This document shows, in pieces, positions 43,605 to 50,785 of a DNA stretch of 61,799 bases (its first letter is position 1; each line of letters begins with the position of its first letter). This DNA comes from Roseomonas sp. GC11 (lineage in GTDB: Bacteria; Pseudomonadota; Alphaproteobacteria; Acetobacterales; Acetobacteraceae): contig NZ_JANFNY010000026.1 of NCBI RefSeq assembly GCF_024437745.1, positions 1 to 61,799 of the forward strand. The letters run 5' to 3'. The notes under the pieces are model-generated. The model did not search any database and had not been told where the DNA came from. It saw only the letters and a program-made list of their open reading frames with translations. Position numbers and translations under genes: made by a program.

Positions 43605-44414
43605 ATGCGCCGCGCGGACCCCGCCCTCTGGCTGCTGCGCGCCGTGGTGGCGCTCTTCATCCTGTTCATGCTGGCGCCGATCCTGGTGGTGGTGGCGCTC
43701 TCCTTCACCTCCGCCGGCTATGTCGTTTTCCCGCTGCCGGGGCTGTCGCTGCGCTGGTTCGCGCGCATGCTGGACTACGCGCCCTTCCTGCAGGGTCTCC
43801 GGGTCAGCCTGCAGGTGGCGCTGGGGGCGACGCTGCTTTCCGTGCTGCTCGGCGTGCCGGCCAGCCTCGCCCTGGCGCGCAGCCACCACCCGGCGGCTCT
43901 CGCGGCCATGACCTTCCTGCTCTCGCCGCTCTCCATGCCAATGATCGTCTTCGGCTTCGCGGCGCTGTTTTTCCTCTCGCGCATCGGCCTCGGCCTGTCG
44001 CTGCCGGCGCTGCTGGTGGCGCATGGCTGCGTCTGCCTGCCCTATGTGGTGCGCGTCACCGCCGCCGCCTATCGCGGCCTGCCTCCGGCGCTGGAGGAAG
44101 CGGCGGAGGTGCTCGGCGCCTCGCGCGCGGCGGTGCTGCGCCATGTCGTCCTGCCGCTGCTGCGCCCGGCGATTGCCGCGGGGTCGCTCTTTTCCTTCCT
44201 CGTCTCCTTCGACAACCTGCCGCTCTCCTTCTTTTTCGGCAGCCCCGGCACCAACACCCTGCCGGTGGTGATGCTGAGCTATGTCGAGCAGCAATTCGAC
44301 CCCGCCATCGCCGCCATCAGCACGGCGCAACTGGCGGTGGCGGTGCTGCTGCTGGTGCTGGCGGACCGCTTCTACGGCCTGGGCCGGCTGGTCGGGCAGG
44401 AGGGCGGCGGCTGA
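43605..44414 (+). CDS. Spermidine/putrescine-type ABC transporter permease (PotC-like)
   Basis: Inner-membrane permease of 269 residues with six hydrophobic segments. The coupling motif is LPPALEEAAEVLGASRAAVLRHVVLPLLRPAI near residue 160. The conserved FSFLVSFDNLPLSFFF segment follows, with acidic and aromatic residues typical of PotC. The ATG at 43605 starts one base after the PotB stop. It closes the FAH-Pot-Hyu operon. Confidence 0.92.
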   Translation: MRRADPALWLLRAVVALFILFMLAPILVVVALSFTSAGYVVFPLPGLSLRWFARMLDYAPFLQGLRVSLQVALGATLLSVLLGVPASLALARSHHPAALAAMTFLLSPLSMPMIVFGFAALFFLSRIGLGLSLPALLVAHGCVCLPYVVRVTAAAYRGLPPALEEAAEVLGASRAAVLRHVVLPLLRPAIAAGSLFSFLVSFDNLPLSFFFGSPGTNTLPVVMLSYVEQQFDPAIAAISTAQLAVAVLLLVLADRFYGLGRLVGQEGGG

Positions 44415-44513
44415 AGCGCGCGGCGCGGCTTGATCTGCGCCAAGCCGCCACAACCCGCGCCGTGCCATGCTGCCCCCCGCCCGCGCGACGCGGGCAGGGG
44501 AAGGCCAAACGCC

Positions 44514-46829
44514 ATGCGCCGCTATCTGCTTCTTGCCTGGGTTGCCCTGGGTCTCGCCGCCGGGCTTGCGCTGCATGGCCTGGGCCTGGGCCTGGGCCTG
44601 GGTCTGGGCTGGGGGGAAGCGGCCTCCTGGGTCTGGGCCGCCGCCGCCCTGCCGGTGGCGGCGCGGGTGGCGCTGGATCTGGCGCGCTCGCTGCTGGGCG
44701 GACGGCTCGGGGTGGATGGCATCGCCCTCGCCGCCATCCTCGGCGCCCTGGCCCTGGGGGAGAATGCCGCTGCCGCGGTGATCGGCCTGATGGTCGCGGG
44801 CGGCGAGGCGCTGGAACGCTGGGCCGAGGGCCGCGCCACCCGGGCGCTGAGCGCGCTGATGGCCCGCGCGCCCCGCCGCGCCGCGCGCATCCGGGGTGAG
44901 GCGGTGGAGGAAATCGCGGTGGCGGAGATCCGCCCCGGCGACCTCCTCCTGCTGCGCCCCGGCGAGACCGTGCCGGCCGATGGCACGCTGGAGGATGCCG
45001 CCGCCACGCTGGATGAAAGCGCCCTGACGGGCGAACCCCTGCCGGTTTTGTTCCAGTCCGGTGATGCGCTGCGCAGCGGCGGGGTGAATGCCGGCGGCGC
45101 CTTCCGCCTGCGCGCCGCGCGGGAGGCCGGGGCCAGCACCTATGCCGCCATCCTGCGCCTGACGCAGCAGGCCGCCGCCGCCCGCGCGCCCCTCACGCGG
45201 CTGGCGGATCGCTGGGCGCTGGGCTTCATCGCCATCACCGCCCTGGTGGCGGGCGGCGCCTGGGCGCTGAGCGGTGATCCGCGCCGTGCCCTGGCCGTGC
45301 TGGTGGTGGCCACGCCCTGTCCGCTGATCCTGGCCGCCCCCGTGGCGCTGGTGGCGGGGATCGGCCGTGCCGCGCGCCGGGGCATCGTCGTGAAGGGGGG
45401 TGGCGCGCTGGAGCGGCTGGCGCGCATCCGCACCGTGGTGTTCGACAAGACGGGCACGCTCACCCCCGGCCGCCCGCGTCTGGCCACGCTGGATGCCGAC
45501 CCGGCGCTGGGGCGCGAGGCCGCGCTGCGCCTGGCGGCGGCGCTGGCCCAGGGCTCGACGCATCCGGTCTCCGCCGCGCTGGTCGCCGCCGCGCGGGCGC
45601 AGGGCCTTGCCCTGCCGCTGCCCGGGGCGGTGGCCGAGCAGGCGGGTGGCGGCCTGTCCGGCCGGGTGGAGGGCCGCGCCCTGCTGCTGGGGGCGGAAGG
45701 CTTCCTGCGCGCCGCCGGGGTGGAGCCGCAGGCGGGCTTCCGCGTCGCCGCGCAGGTCTCGGCCGCCGCCGGGGCGGTGGCGTGGCTGGCGGTGGAGGGG
45801 CGGGCCATGGCCGCCTTCGTCATGGCCGACGGGCTGCGGCGGGAGGCGCCGCGCGCCGTGCGGCGGCTGCGCGCCCTGGGGGTGCGGCGCATCGTGCTGC
45901 TCACCGGTGACCGTGAGCAGGCCGCCATCCCCGTCGCCCGCGCCCTGCGGCTGGACGCGCTGCGCGCCGGCCAGTCCCCGGCGGAGAAGATCGCCGCAGT
46001 GCGGGAGGAAGCCGCGCGCGCCCCCACGGCGATGGTGGGAGACGGGGTGAACGACGCCCCCGCCCTGGCCGCCGCCGATGTCGGCATCGCCATGGGCGCC
46101 GCCGGCACCGCCGCCGCGGCCGAGGCGGGGGATGTGGTGCTGCTGGTGGACCGGGTGGACCGGGTGGCGGAGGCGGTGGCCATTGCCCGCCGCTCCCGCC
46201 AGGTGGCGCTGCGGGCCATGGGTCTGGGCATGGGGCTGTCGCTGCTGGCCATGGCGGCGGCGGCGGCGGGATGGCTGGCGCCGCTGGCCGGGGCGCTGGT
46301 GCAGGAGGGCATCGATGTCTTCGCCATCCTCTATGCCCTGGCCGCGCTGCGCCCGGGGCCGGAGGAGGCCGAGGCCGCCGGCCTGCCCGCCGCCGCCGGC
46401 CTGGAGGCACGGCAGGAGGAGCATACGGGGCTGCGCCAGCTCGCCGATGCGCTGCGCGACGCCGCCGAGGCGATCGACCCCGTGGCCGGTGCCACGCTCC
46501 CGCTGGGGCCGCTGGAGGCAAGGCTGCGCGAGGAGCTGCTGCCCCATCAGTGGGAGGAGGAGCGGACGCTTTATCCCGAGGCCGCGCGCCGCCTGGGCGG
46601 GCAGGACCCGATGGCGCCGATGGTGCGCATGCATGCGGAGATCGAGGCCCTGGCCGAGCGGGTCGCGGCGCTGCTGCGGCTGGGGGAGGGGGGCGCCGGC
46701 TGGGCCGCCATCGCCCCCGAACTGCGCCATACCCTGGTGACGCTGGAGGCACTGCTCCGCCTGCATCTCGCCGTGGAGGAGGAGATGCTGGCGGGCTTCA
46801 CGGCCGAGGCGCCGCCCGGCCCCGGCTAG
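44514..46829 (+). CDS. P1B-type heavy-metal ATPase with C-terminal hemerythrin-like domain (P1B-5 type)
   Basis: Inner-membrane metal-exporting ATPase of 771 residues. The actuator motif reads LTGEP. TPCPL in the sixth membrane segment (residue about 267) replaces the usual CPC. DKTGTLT (about 311) carries the phosphorylated Asp, STHPVS is the HP motif, and GDGVNDAPAL is near 509. No N-terminal metal-binding domain is present. Residues about 630-760 form a hemerythrin-like four-helix domain with histidine and acidic ligands in EEHTGLRQL, LLPHQWEEERTLYPEA, RMHAEIEAL and LHLAVEEEML. The TPC motif and the hemerythrin tail are those of the P1B-5 class, studied members of which export Ni2+ and Fe2+. 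The first membrane segment is coded by a 6-bp repeat (44577-44606). ATG at 44514 follows GGGGAAGG. Confidence 0.93.
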   Translation: MRRYLLLAWVALGLAAGLALHGLGLGLGLGLGWGEAASWVWAAAALPVAARVALDLARSLLGGRLGVDGIALAAILGALALGENAAAAVIGLMVAGGEALERWAEGRATRALSALMARAPRRAARIRGEAVEEIAVAEIRPGDLLLLRPGETVPADGTLEDAAATLDESALTGEPLPVLFQSGDALRSGGVNAGGAFRLRAAREAGASTYAAILRLTQQAAAARAPLTRLADRWALGFIAITALVAGGAWALSGDPRRALAVLVVATPCPLILAAPVALVAGIGRAARRGIVVKGGGALERLARIRTVVFDKTGTLTPGRPRLATLDADPALGREAALRLAAALAQGSTHPVSAALVAAARAQGLALPLPGAVAEQAGGGLSGRVEGRALLLGAEGFLRAAGVEPQAGFRVAAQVSAAAGAVAWLAVEGRAMAAFVMADGLRREAPRAVRRLRALGVRRIVLLTGDREQAAIPVARALRLDALRAGQSPAEKIAAVREEAARAPTAMVGDGVNDAPALAAADVGIAMGAAGTAAAAEAGDVVLLVDRVDRVAEAVAIARRSRQVALRAMGLGMGLSLLAMAAAAAGWLAPLAGALVQEGIDVFAILYALAALRPGPEEAEAAGLPAAAGLEARQEEHTGLRQLADALRDAAEAIDPVAGATLPLGPLEARLREELLPHQWEEERTLYPEAARRLGGQDPMAPMVRMHAEIEALAERVAALLRLGEGGAGWAAIAPELRHTLVTLEALLRLHLAVEEEMLAGFTAEAPPGPG
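44577..44606 (+). repeat. Five tandem hexanucleotide units (GGCCTG) in the first membrane segment
   Basis: Four exact copies of GGCCTG and one GGTCTG encode a Gly-Leu run in the N-terminal membrane helix of the P-type ATPase. Slippage would change the helix length by two residues per unit and keep the frame. Confidence 0.75.
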
Positions 46830-47548
46830 GCCGGCTGTGCCGCCAGGATTGGCTTCGCCGCGAGGGTGGCGCGGATGGCCAGGCCCCAGCCGCCATAGAA
46901 GGCGACATGCGCCAGCGCCTCGCCGAATTCCTCCGCCGTCACGCCCAGCCGCAGGGCGCGGCCCAGATAGGACGGGAAGAACTCCGCCTGGCCGAGCGTG
47001 GCCAGGGCGGCCAGCGTGGCCAGGGCGCGGTCCCGCGGCGTGAGGCCGGGGCGGCGCCAGACCTCGCCTTCCAGGAGATCCCCGGTGAAATGCGCCAGGG
47101 CGGGCGAAACCGGCGCCAGCGTCTCCGCCAGGAAGGCGGCGCGCGCGGCGCTTTCCGCCGGGGCGGGGGGCGGCAGCAGCGCGGGCGAGACCTCGGGCAG
47201 CTGCGCGGCCGGGATGCCGCGCTGCGCGAAGATCTCCCGCACCACCGGCATCGCGCCGAAGGCGCTGGGCCAGCCGGCGTAGAAGGCGAGATGGGTGAGC
47301 AGCTCCGATACCTCCGCCCCTGTCAGCCCGCTGTCCAGCGCCTTGTTGACATAGTGCGGATAGGCCAGGGCCGCGTTGCGCGACACCAGGATCGCGAGCG
47401 TGACGAGCGCGCGGTCCCGTGGCGCGAGGCCCGGCCGGTGCCACAGCTCGCCCACGATCCGCTCCTGCGTGTAGGGGACCAGGACCGGGGAGACAGCCCC
47501 GATCATGGCGAAGAGCGGGGCGGTGTCATGTCCTTCATTGGTCGCCAT
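46826..47548 (-). CDS. Double-domain carboxymuconolactone decarboxylase-family protein
   Basis: Protein of 240 residues containing two CMD repeats, at about 10-95 (RDRALVTLAILVSRNAALAYPHYVNKAL and HLAFYAGWPSAFGAM) and 150-235 (RDRALATLAALATLGQAEFFPS and HVAFYGGWGLAI). CMD proteins include decarboxylases and AhpD-type peroxidases. No CxxC is present, so a peroxidase of the AhpD type is unlikely. The ATG at 47548 is chosen because the homologous fold starts there; the longer frame is antisense. It lies 62 bases after the flavodoxin-like reductase on the same strand. Its stop shares the sequence CTAG with the stop of the convergent ATPase gene. Confidence 0.87.
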   Translation of the reverse strand: MATNEGHDTAPLFAMIGAVSPVLVPYTQERIVGELWHRPGLAPRDRALVTLAILVSRNAALAYPHYVNKALDSGLTGAEVSELLTHLAFYAGWPSAFGAMPVVREIFAQRGIPAAQLPEVSPALLPPPAPAESAARAAFLAETLAPVSPALAHFTGDLLEGEVWRRPGLTPRDRALATLAALATLGQAEFFPSYLGRALRLGVTAEEFGEALAHVAFYGGWGLAIRATLAAKPILAAQPA

Positions 47549-47610
47549 GGCGGCGGGATCCCTGTGCTGGATGCCGGAAAGGGGGAGGGGAAGAGGCGGG
47601 ACGCGCCGCC

Positions 47611-48168
47611 TCAGGCCTTGCCGCGCAGCAGTTGCGCCGTCACCTCGGCGACGCGCTGGCCCAGATGGGCGGCGGTCTTCAGGTCGCTCTCGATCGGCGT
47701 CACCTCGGGGGAGGCGTCGTCGGACTGCGCCATGGCGCCGAGCCAGCCGCCGATGCGGTTCATCTCGGTGCTGCTCTTGCCGGGGAAGAGGTCGAGCCCG
47801 ACCCAGATCATGCCGTGCTGCGCCGCGAAGAGGGCCATGGAGACCAGGGCATTCAGCTTGTCGCCATGCATGGCGCCGGAATTGGTGAAGCCGGCGGCCA
47901 CCTTGTTGCGCCATGCCTGCGGCAGCCAGGCGGCGCGCGTCGAGGCTTCCATGAACGCCTTCAGCCGGGCGCTGATCAGGCCGTTATAGGTGGGGGAGCC
48001 GAAGATGATGGCATCGCTGGCGGCCAGCCGCGCCCAGTCGGCCTCCCCGTCCGCCACGGCCAGCAGCAGGGCCTCAGCCCCCGCCACGCGCGCCACACCC
48101 TCGGCCACATGCCGGGCCAGCTTCGCCGTGTGGCCATAGCCGCTGTCATAGACGATTGCGATTTGCAT
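47611..48168 (-). CDS. Flavodoxin-fold NAD(P)H:quinone oxidoreductase-like protein (WrbA type)
   Basis: FMN-binding protein of 185 residues. IAIVYDSGYGHTAKLARHVAEG holds the phosphate-binding loop, and IIFGSPTYNGLISARLKAFM is the second flavin contact, as in WrbA and NADPH-dependent FMN reductases. Family enzymes reduce quinones by two electrons and protect from redox cycling. The ATG at 48168 faces a LysR gene. It forms a two-gene operon with the CMD-domain protein. Confidence 0.88.
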   Translation of the reverse strand: MQIAIVYDSGYGHTAKLARHVAEGVARVAGAEALLLAVADGEADWARLAASDAIIFGSPTYNGLISARLKAFMEASTRAAWLPQAWRNKVAAGFTNSGAMHGDKLNALVSMALFAAQHGMIWVGLDLFPGKSSTEMNRIGGWLGAMAQSDDASPEVTPIESDLKTAAHLGQRVAEVTAQLLRGKA

Positions 48169-48221
48169 GGATCCGCTCCTTGGGATGGGGCCGCGCGTGG
48201 CGGGGTCTCCGGTGGGCGGTA

Positions 48222-48268
48222 CGATATCGGCGATTTCAGATTTGCAGTGCGGACAAGATCTCCGATAT
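48222..48268. promoter_or_regulatory. LysR-site candidate in the reductase/LysR divergent region
   Basis: ATATCGG (48225-48231) and CCGATAT (48262-48268) are 7-base inverted arms about 30 bases apart, and CGATATCG (48222-48229) is itself a palindrome. LysR regulators contact two such half-sites upstream of a divergent gene. Weakly supported. Confidence 0.3.
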
Positions 48269-48299
48269 TTGTATCCTGAAAGGAACCAATGCGGCAGCC

Positions 48300-49208
48300 A
48301 TGAGGGATCATCTGGACGGTGTCGGGGTCTTCGTCGAGGCGGTCGAGGCGGGGGGCTTCGCGCGCGCGGCGGAGCGTCTGGCGCTCAGCCGCTCCGCCGT
48401 GGGCAAGAGCGTGGCGCGGCTGGAGGCCCGGCTGGGCACGCGCCTCTTCCACCGCACCACGCGCACGCAGCAGCTCACCGAGGACGGGCAGATCTATTAC
48501 GAGCGCTGCCTGAAGGCGCTGGAGGAACTGCGCGCCGGGGAGTCCCTGATCGATTCCGGGCGGCGGGAGGTCGTGGGGCCGCTGAAGGTCTCGATGCCCC
48601 GCCTCTTCGGGCGGCATTGCGTGGCGCCGATCCTGCTGGACATCGCGCGGGAGCATCCCGGGCTGGAGCTGGACCTGCGCTTCAGCGATACCCTGGTGGA
48701 CATGATCGGCGAGCGCTTCGACCTCGCCATCCGCAATGGCGCGCCCGGCGAGGGCGGTGCCCTGAGCACGCGGCGGATCGCCACCCAGGCCAAGATCATC
48801 TGCGCCGCGCCCGCCTATCTCGCCGCGCGCGGCCTGCCGCGCGGGATCGAGGAACTGGCGGCGCATGACGCCTTGGTCTATTGGCGCGGCGAGCGGCTCT
48901 TCCCCTGGACCCTGCCCGATGCCACGGGGCGGCTGGTCGAGGCGAAGCTGCGCTGGCGCCTGCAATCGGACGACCATGAGGCGATTGTCGAGGCCGCCAC
49001 GCAGGGCATGGGGCTGGCCTGGGTGCCCGCCTGGCTCGTGCGCGCGCAGCTGGCCGCCGGGCAATTGGTGGTGGTGCCCGGCTTTCCCTCGCCGCCGCTG
49101 GAGAGCTTCGCCGTCTGGCCCGGCGCGCGGCACCTGCCCCTGCGGCTGCGGGTGGCCATTGACCGGCTGGCGCGGGAGCTGCAATCGCGCATCGACCTGC
49201 CCGCCTGA
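48300..49208 (+). CDS. LysR-family transcriptional regulator
   Basis: Regulator of 302 residues. The N-terminal helix-turn-helix comprises LDGVGVFVEAVEAGGFARAA, LSRSAVGKSVARLEARLG and RLFHRTTRTQQLTEDG. The C-terminal substrate-binding domain begins near GPLKVSMPRLFG. The ATG at 48300 lies just after GAAAGGAACC. The longer frame to 48156 lacks a ribosome binding site and would run across the divergent promoter. It likely controls the quinone reductase and CMD genes. Confidence 0.9.
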   Translation: MRDHLDGVGVFVEAVEAGGFARAAERLALSRSAVGKSVARLEARLGTRLFHRTTRTQQLTEDGQIYYERCLKALEELRAGESLIDSGRREVVGPLKVSMPRLFGRHCVAPILLDIAREHPGLELDLRFSDTLVDMIGERFDLAIRNGAPGEGGALSTRRIATQAKIICAAPAYLAARGLPRGIEELAAHDALVYWRGERLFPWTLPDATGRLVEAKLRWRLQSDDHEAIVEAATQGMGLAWVPAWLVRAQLAAGQLVVVPGFPSPPLESFAVWPGARHLPLRLRVAIDRLARELQSRIDLPA

Positions 49209-49240
49209 TGATCATGCCGGAGAAACAGGGGCTGGATTGA

Positions 49241-50134
49241 TCATTCGCCCTGGCGCAGCGCGTCGATGACCACGCGGAGGCCGGGCAGGTTCTGCCGCCG
49301 GCTGGGGTAGTAGATGTAGTAGCCCTCGAAGGGTGGCGACCATTCTTCCAGCAGCGCGACCAGCCGGCCATCGTCGAGATGCGGCCGGACGAGGTCCTCC
49401 GGCATATAGGCGATGCCATAGCCTTTCACGGCGGCATCGATCATCGCGTAGTTCGTGTTGAAGGTCAGCTGGCCATTGACGCGGACGCGGAGTTCCTTGC
49501 CGTCGCGCTCGAATTCCCAGGCATAGAGCCCGCCCGCCCGTGCCTGGCGCAGGTTGATGCAATTGTGCCGCACCAGATCCTGCGGATGCTCCGGTGCCGG
49601 GTTCTGCGCCAGATAGCCGGGCGAGGCCACGGCGATCAGCCGCCAGTCCGGCCCGATGCGCACGGCGATCATGTCCTTCTCGATGCTTTCGCCGAGGCGG
49701 ATGCCCGCATCGAAGCCTTCCTCCACGATGTTGCGGAAGCCGTTGTCGATGTTCAGTTCGACCTTGAGATCCGGGTAGTTCGCCAGCACCGGCGCCAGTT
49801 TCGGCCAGACGGTGCTGCGGAAGGCGTGGTCCGACAGGGTGATGCGCAGATGCCCCGCCGGCTTCTCGCGGAATTCCATCAGCGAGGCCATCTCGATCTC
49901 GATATCCGCCAGCCTCGGCGCCAGCACCTGCCGCAGCCTTTCCCCCGCCTCGGTGGTGGCGACGCTGCGGGTCGTGCGTGTCAGCAGGCGGATACCCATC
50001 CGCATTTCCAGCCGCTTGATGGTGTGGCTGAGCGTGGACTGGGTAACGCCGAGCTTCGCGGCGGCCTTGGTGAAGTTTTTCTCGTCAGCGACAGCAAGAA
50101 ACCAAAGGAGATCGTTAAAATCTTCCTTGAACAT
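49241..50134 (-). CDS. LysR-family transcriptional regulator
   Basis: Regulator of 297 residues. The DNA-binding domain is FLAVADEKNFTKAAAKLGVTQS, TLSHTIKRLEMRMGIRLL with the wing TRTTRSVATTEAGERL. The effector domain begins near KPAGHLRITLSDHAF. The ATG at 50134 (MFKEDFNDLLWF) is preceded by GAGAGAGG. An ATG at 50149 is an alternative with a poorer ribosome binding site. It is divergent from the 2Fe-2S/molybdopterin/cytochrome operon, with the long inverted repeat at 50163-50183 between them, and is probably its activator. Confidence 0.9.
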   Translation of the reverse strand: MFKEDFNDLLWFLAVADEKNFTKAAAKLGVTQSTLSHTIKRLEMRMGIRLLTRTTRSVATTEAGERLRQVLAPRLADIEIEMASLMEFREKPAGHLRITLSDHAFRSTVWPKLAPVLANYPDLKVELNIDNGFRNIVEEGFDAGIRLGESIEKDMIAVRIGPDWRLIAVASPGYLAQNPAPEHPQDLVRHNCINLRQARAGGLYAWEFERDGKELRVRVNGQLTFNTNYAMIDAAVKGYGIAYMPEDLVRPHLDDGRLVALLEEWSPPFEGYYIYYPSRRQNLPGLRVVIDALRQGE

Positions 50135-50162
50135 GAAAGCCTCTCTCATTCTTTTCGCGGTA

Positions 50163-50183
50163 TTTATCGATGGCCTCGATAAA
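50163..50183. promoter_or_regulatory. LysR-site candidate TTTATCGA-N5-TCGATAAA
   Basis: Perfect 8-base inverted arms around a 5-base spacer (TGGCC) lie 29 bases upstream of the LysR start, within the divergent region with the molybdenum hydroxylase operon. Arm length and T-N11-A type symmetry agree with LysR recognition sites. This is the strongest operator candidate in the window. Confidence 0.65.
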
Positions 50184-50326
50184 GCTTAGAGATTTTCCGC
50201 GCTAATTCGGGGGCTCCCGCGTGCCTAGCTTGGGAGGCGTCCCACGCCTGCCCCGGCGCCTACACCGGCCCCTGCCACCCCGTTCCCGCACCCTGCCCCG
50301 CGGAGCGGCCCCTGAAGGAGAGTTTG

Positions 50327-50773
50327 ATGGAGCTGAGCATTAACGGTTCCAAGCGCAATGTCGAGGCGGAGCCCGATACCCCGCTCCTCTGGGTTCTGCG
50401 CGACGAACTCGGGATGACCGGGACGAAGTATGGCTGCGGCCTCGCGCAGTGCGGCGCCTGCACGGTCCTGGTGGACGGGCAGGCCACGCGCTCCTGCGTC
50501 ACGCCCGTCGAGAGCGTCGCCGGCAGCGCGATCATGACCATCGAGGCCATCGAGCAGGATCCGGTGGGGAAGAAGGTCGTCGAGGCCTGGGTGGCGAGCC
50601 AGGTGCCGCAATGCGGCTACTGCCAGTCCGGCCAGGTGATGGCGGCCACCGCCCTGCTGAAGCAGAGCCCGAAGCCCAGCGAGGACGAGATCGCCGGCGC
50701 CATGGTCAATCTCTGCCGCTGCGGCACCTACAACGCCATCGCCGCCGCCGTGCGGCAGGCCGCCCAGGGCTGA
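50327..50773 (+). CDS. (2Fe-2S)-binding subunit of a molybdenum hydroxylase (IorA-like)
   Basis: Iron-sulfur subunit of 148 residues. The plant-type ferredoxin cluster cysteines are in GCGLAQCGACTVLVDG with an upstream TPLLWVLRDELGMTGTKYG. The second cluster motif is QCGYCQSGQVM and LCRCGTY. Both clusters are complete. It has no signal peptide; if the complex is periplasmic it would be carried by the Tat signal of the molybdopterin subunit. The ATG at 50327 follows GAAGGAGAG. The gene lies 12 bases before that subunit. Confidence 0.93.
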   Translation: MELSINGSKRNVEAEPDTPLLWVLRDELGMTGTKYGCGLAQCGACTVLVDGQATRSCVTPVESVAGSAIMTIEAIEQDPVGKKVVEAWVASQVPQCGYCQSGQVMAATALLKQSPKPSEDEIAGAMVNLCRCGTYNAIAAAVRQAAQG

Positions 50774-50785
50774 AGGGGAAGCGCG

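Noticed and set aside
43521-47444. A 1307-codon minus-strand open frame
   Set aside because: It is antisense to the PotB/PotC permeases and the P-type ATPase and its end passes over the CMD gene in another frame; the product is low-complexity and without motifs.
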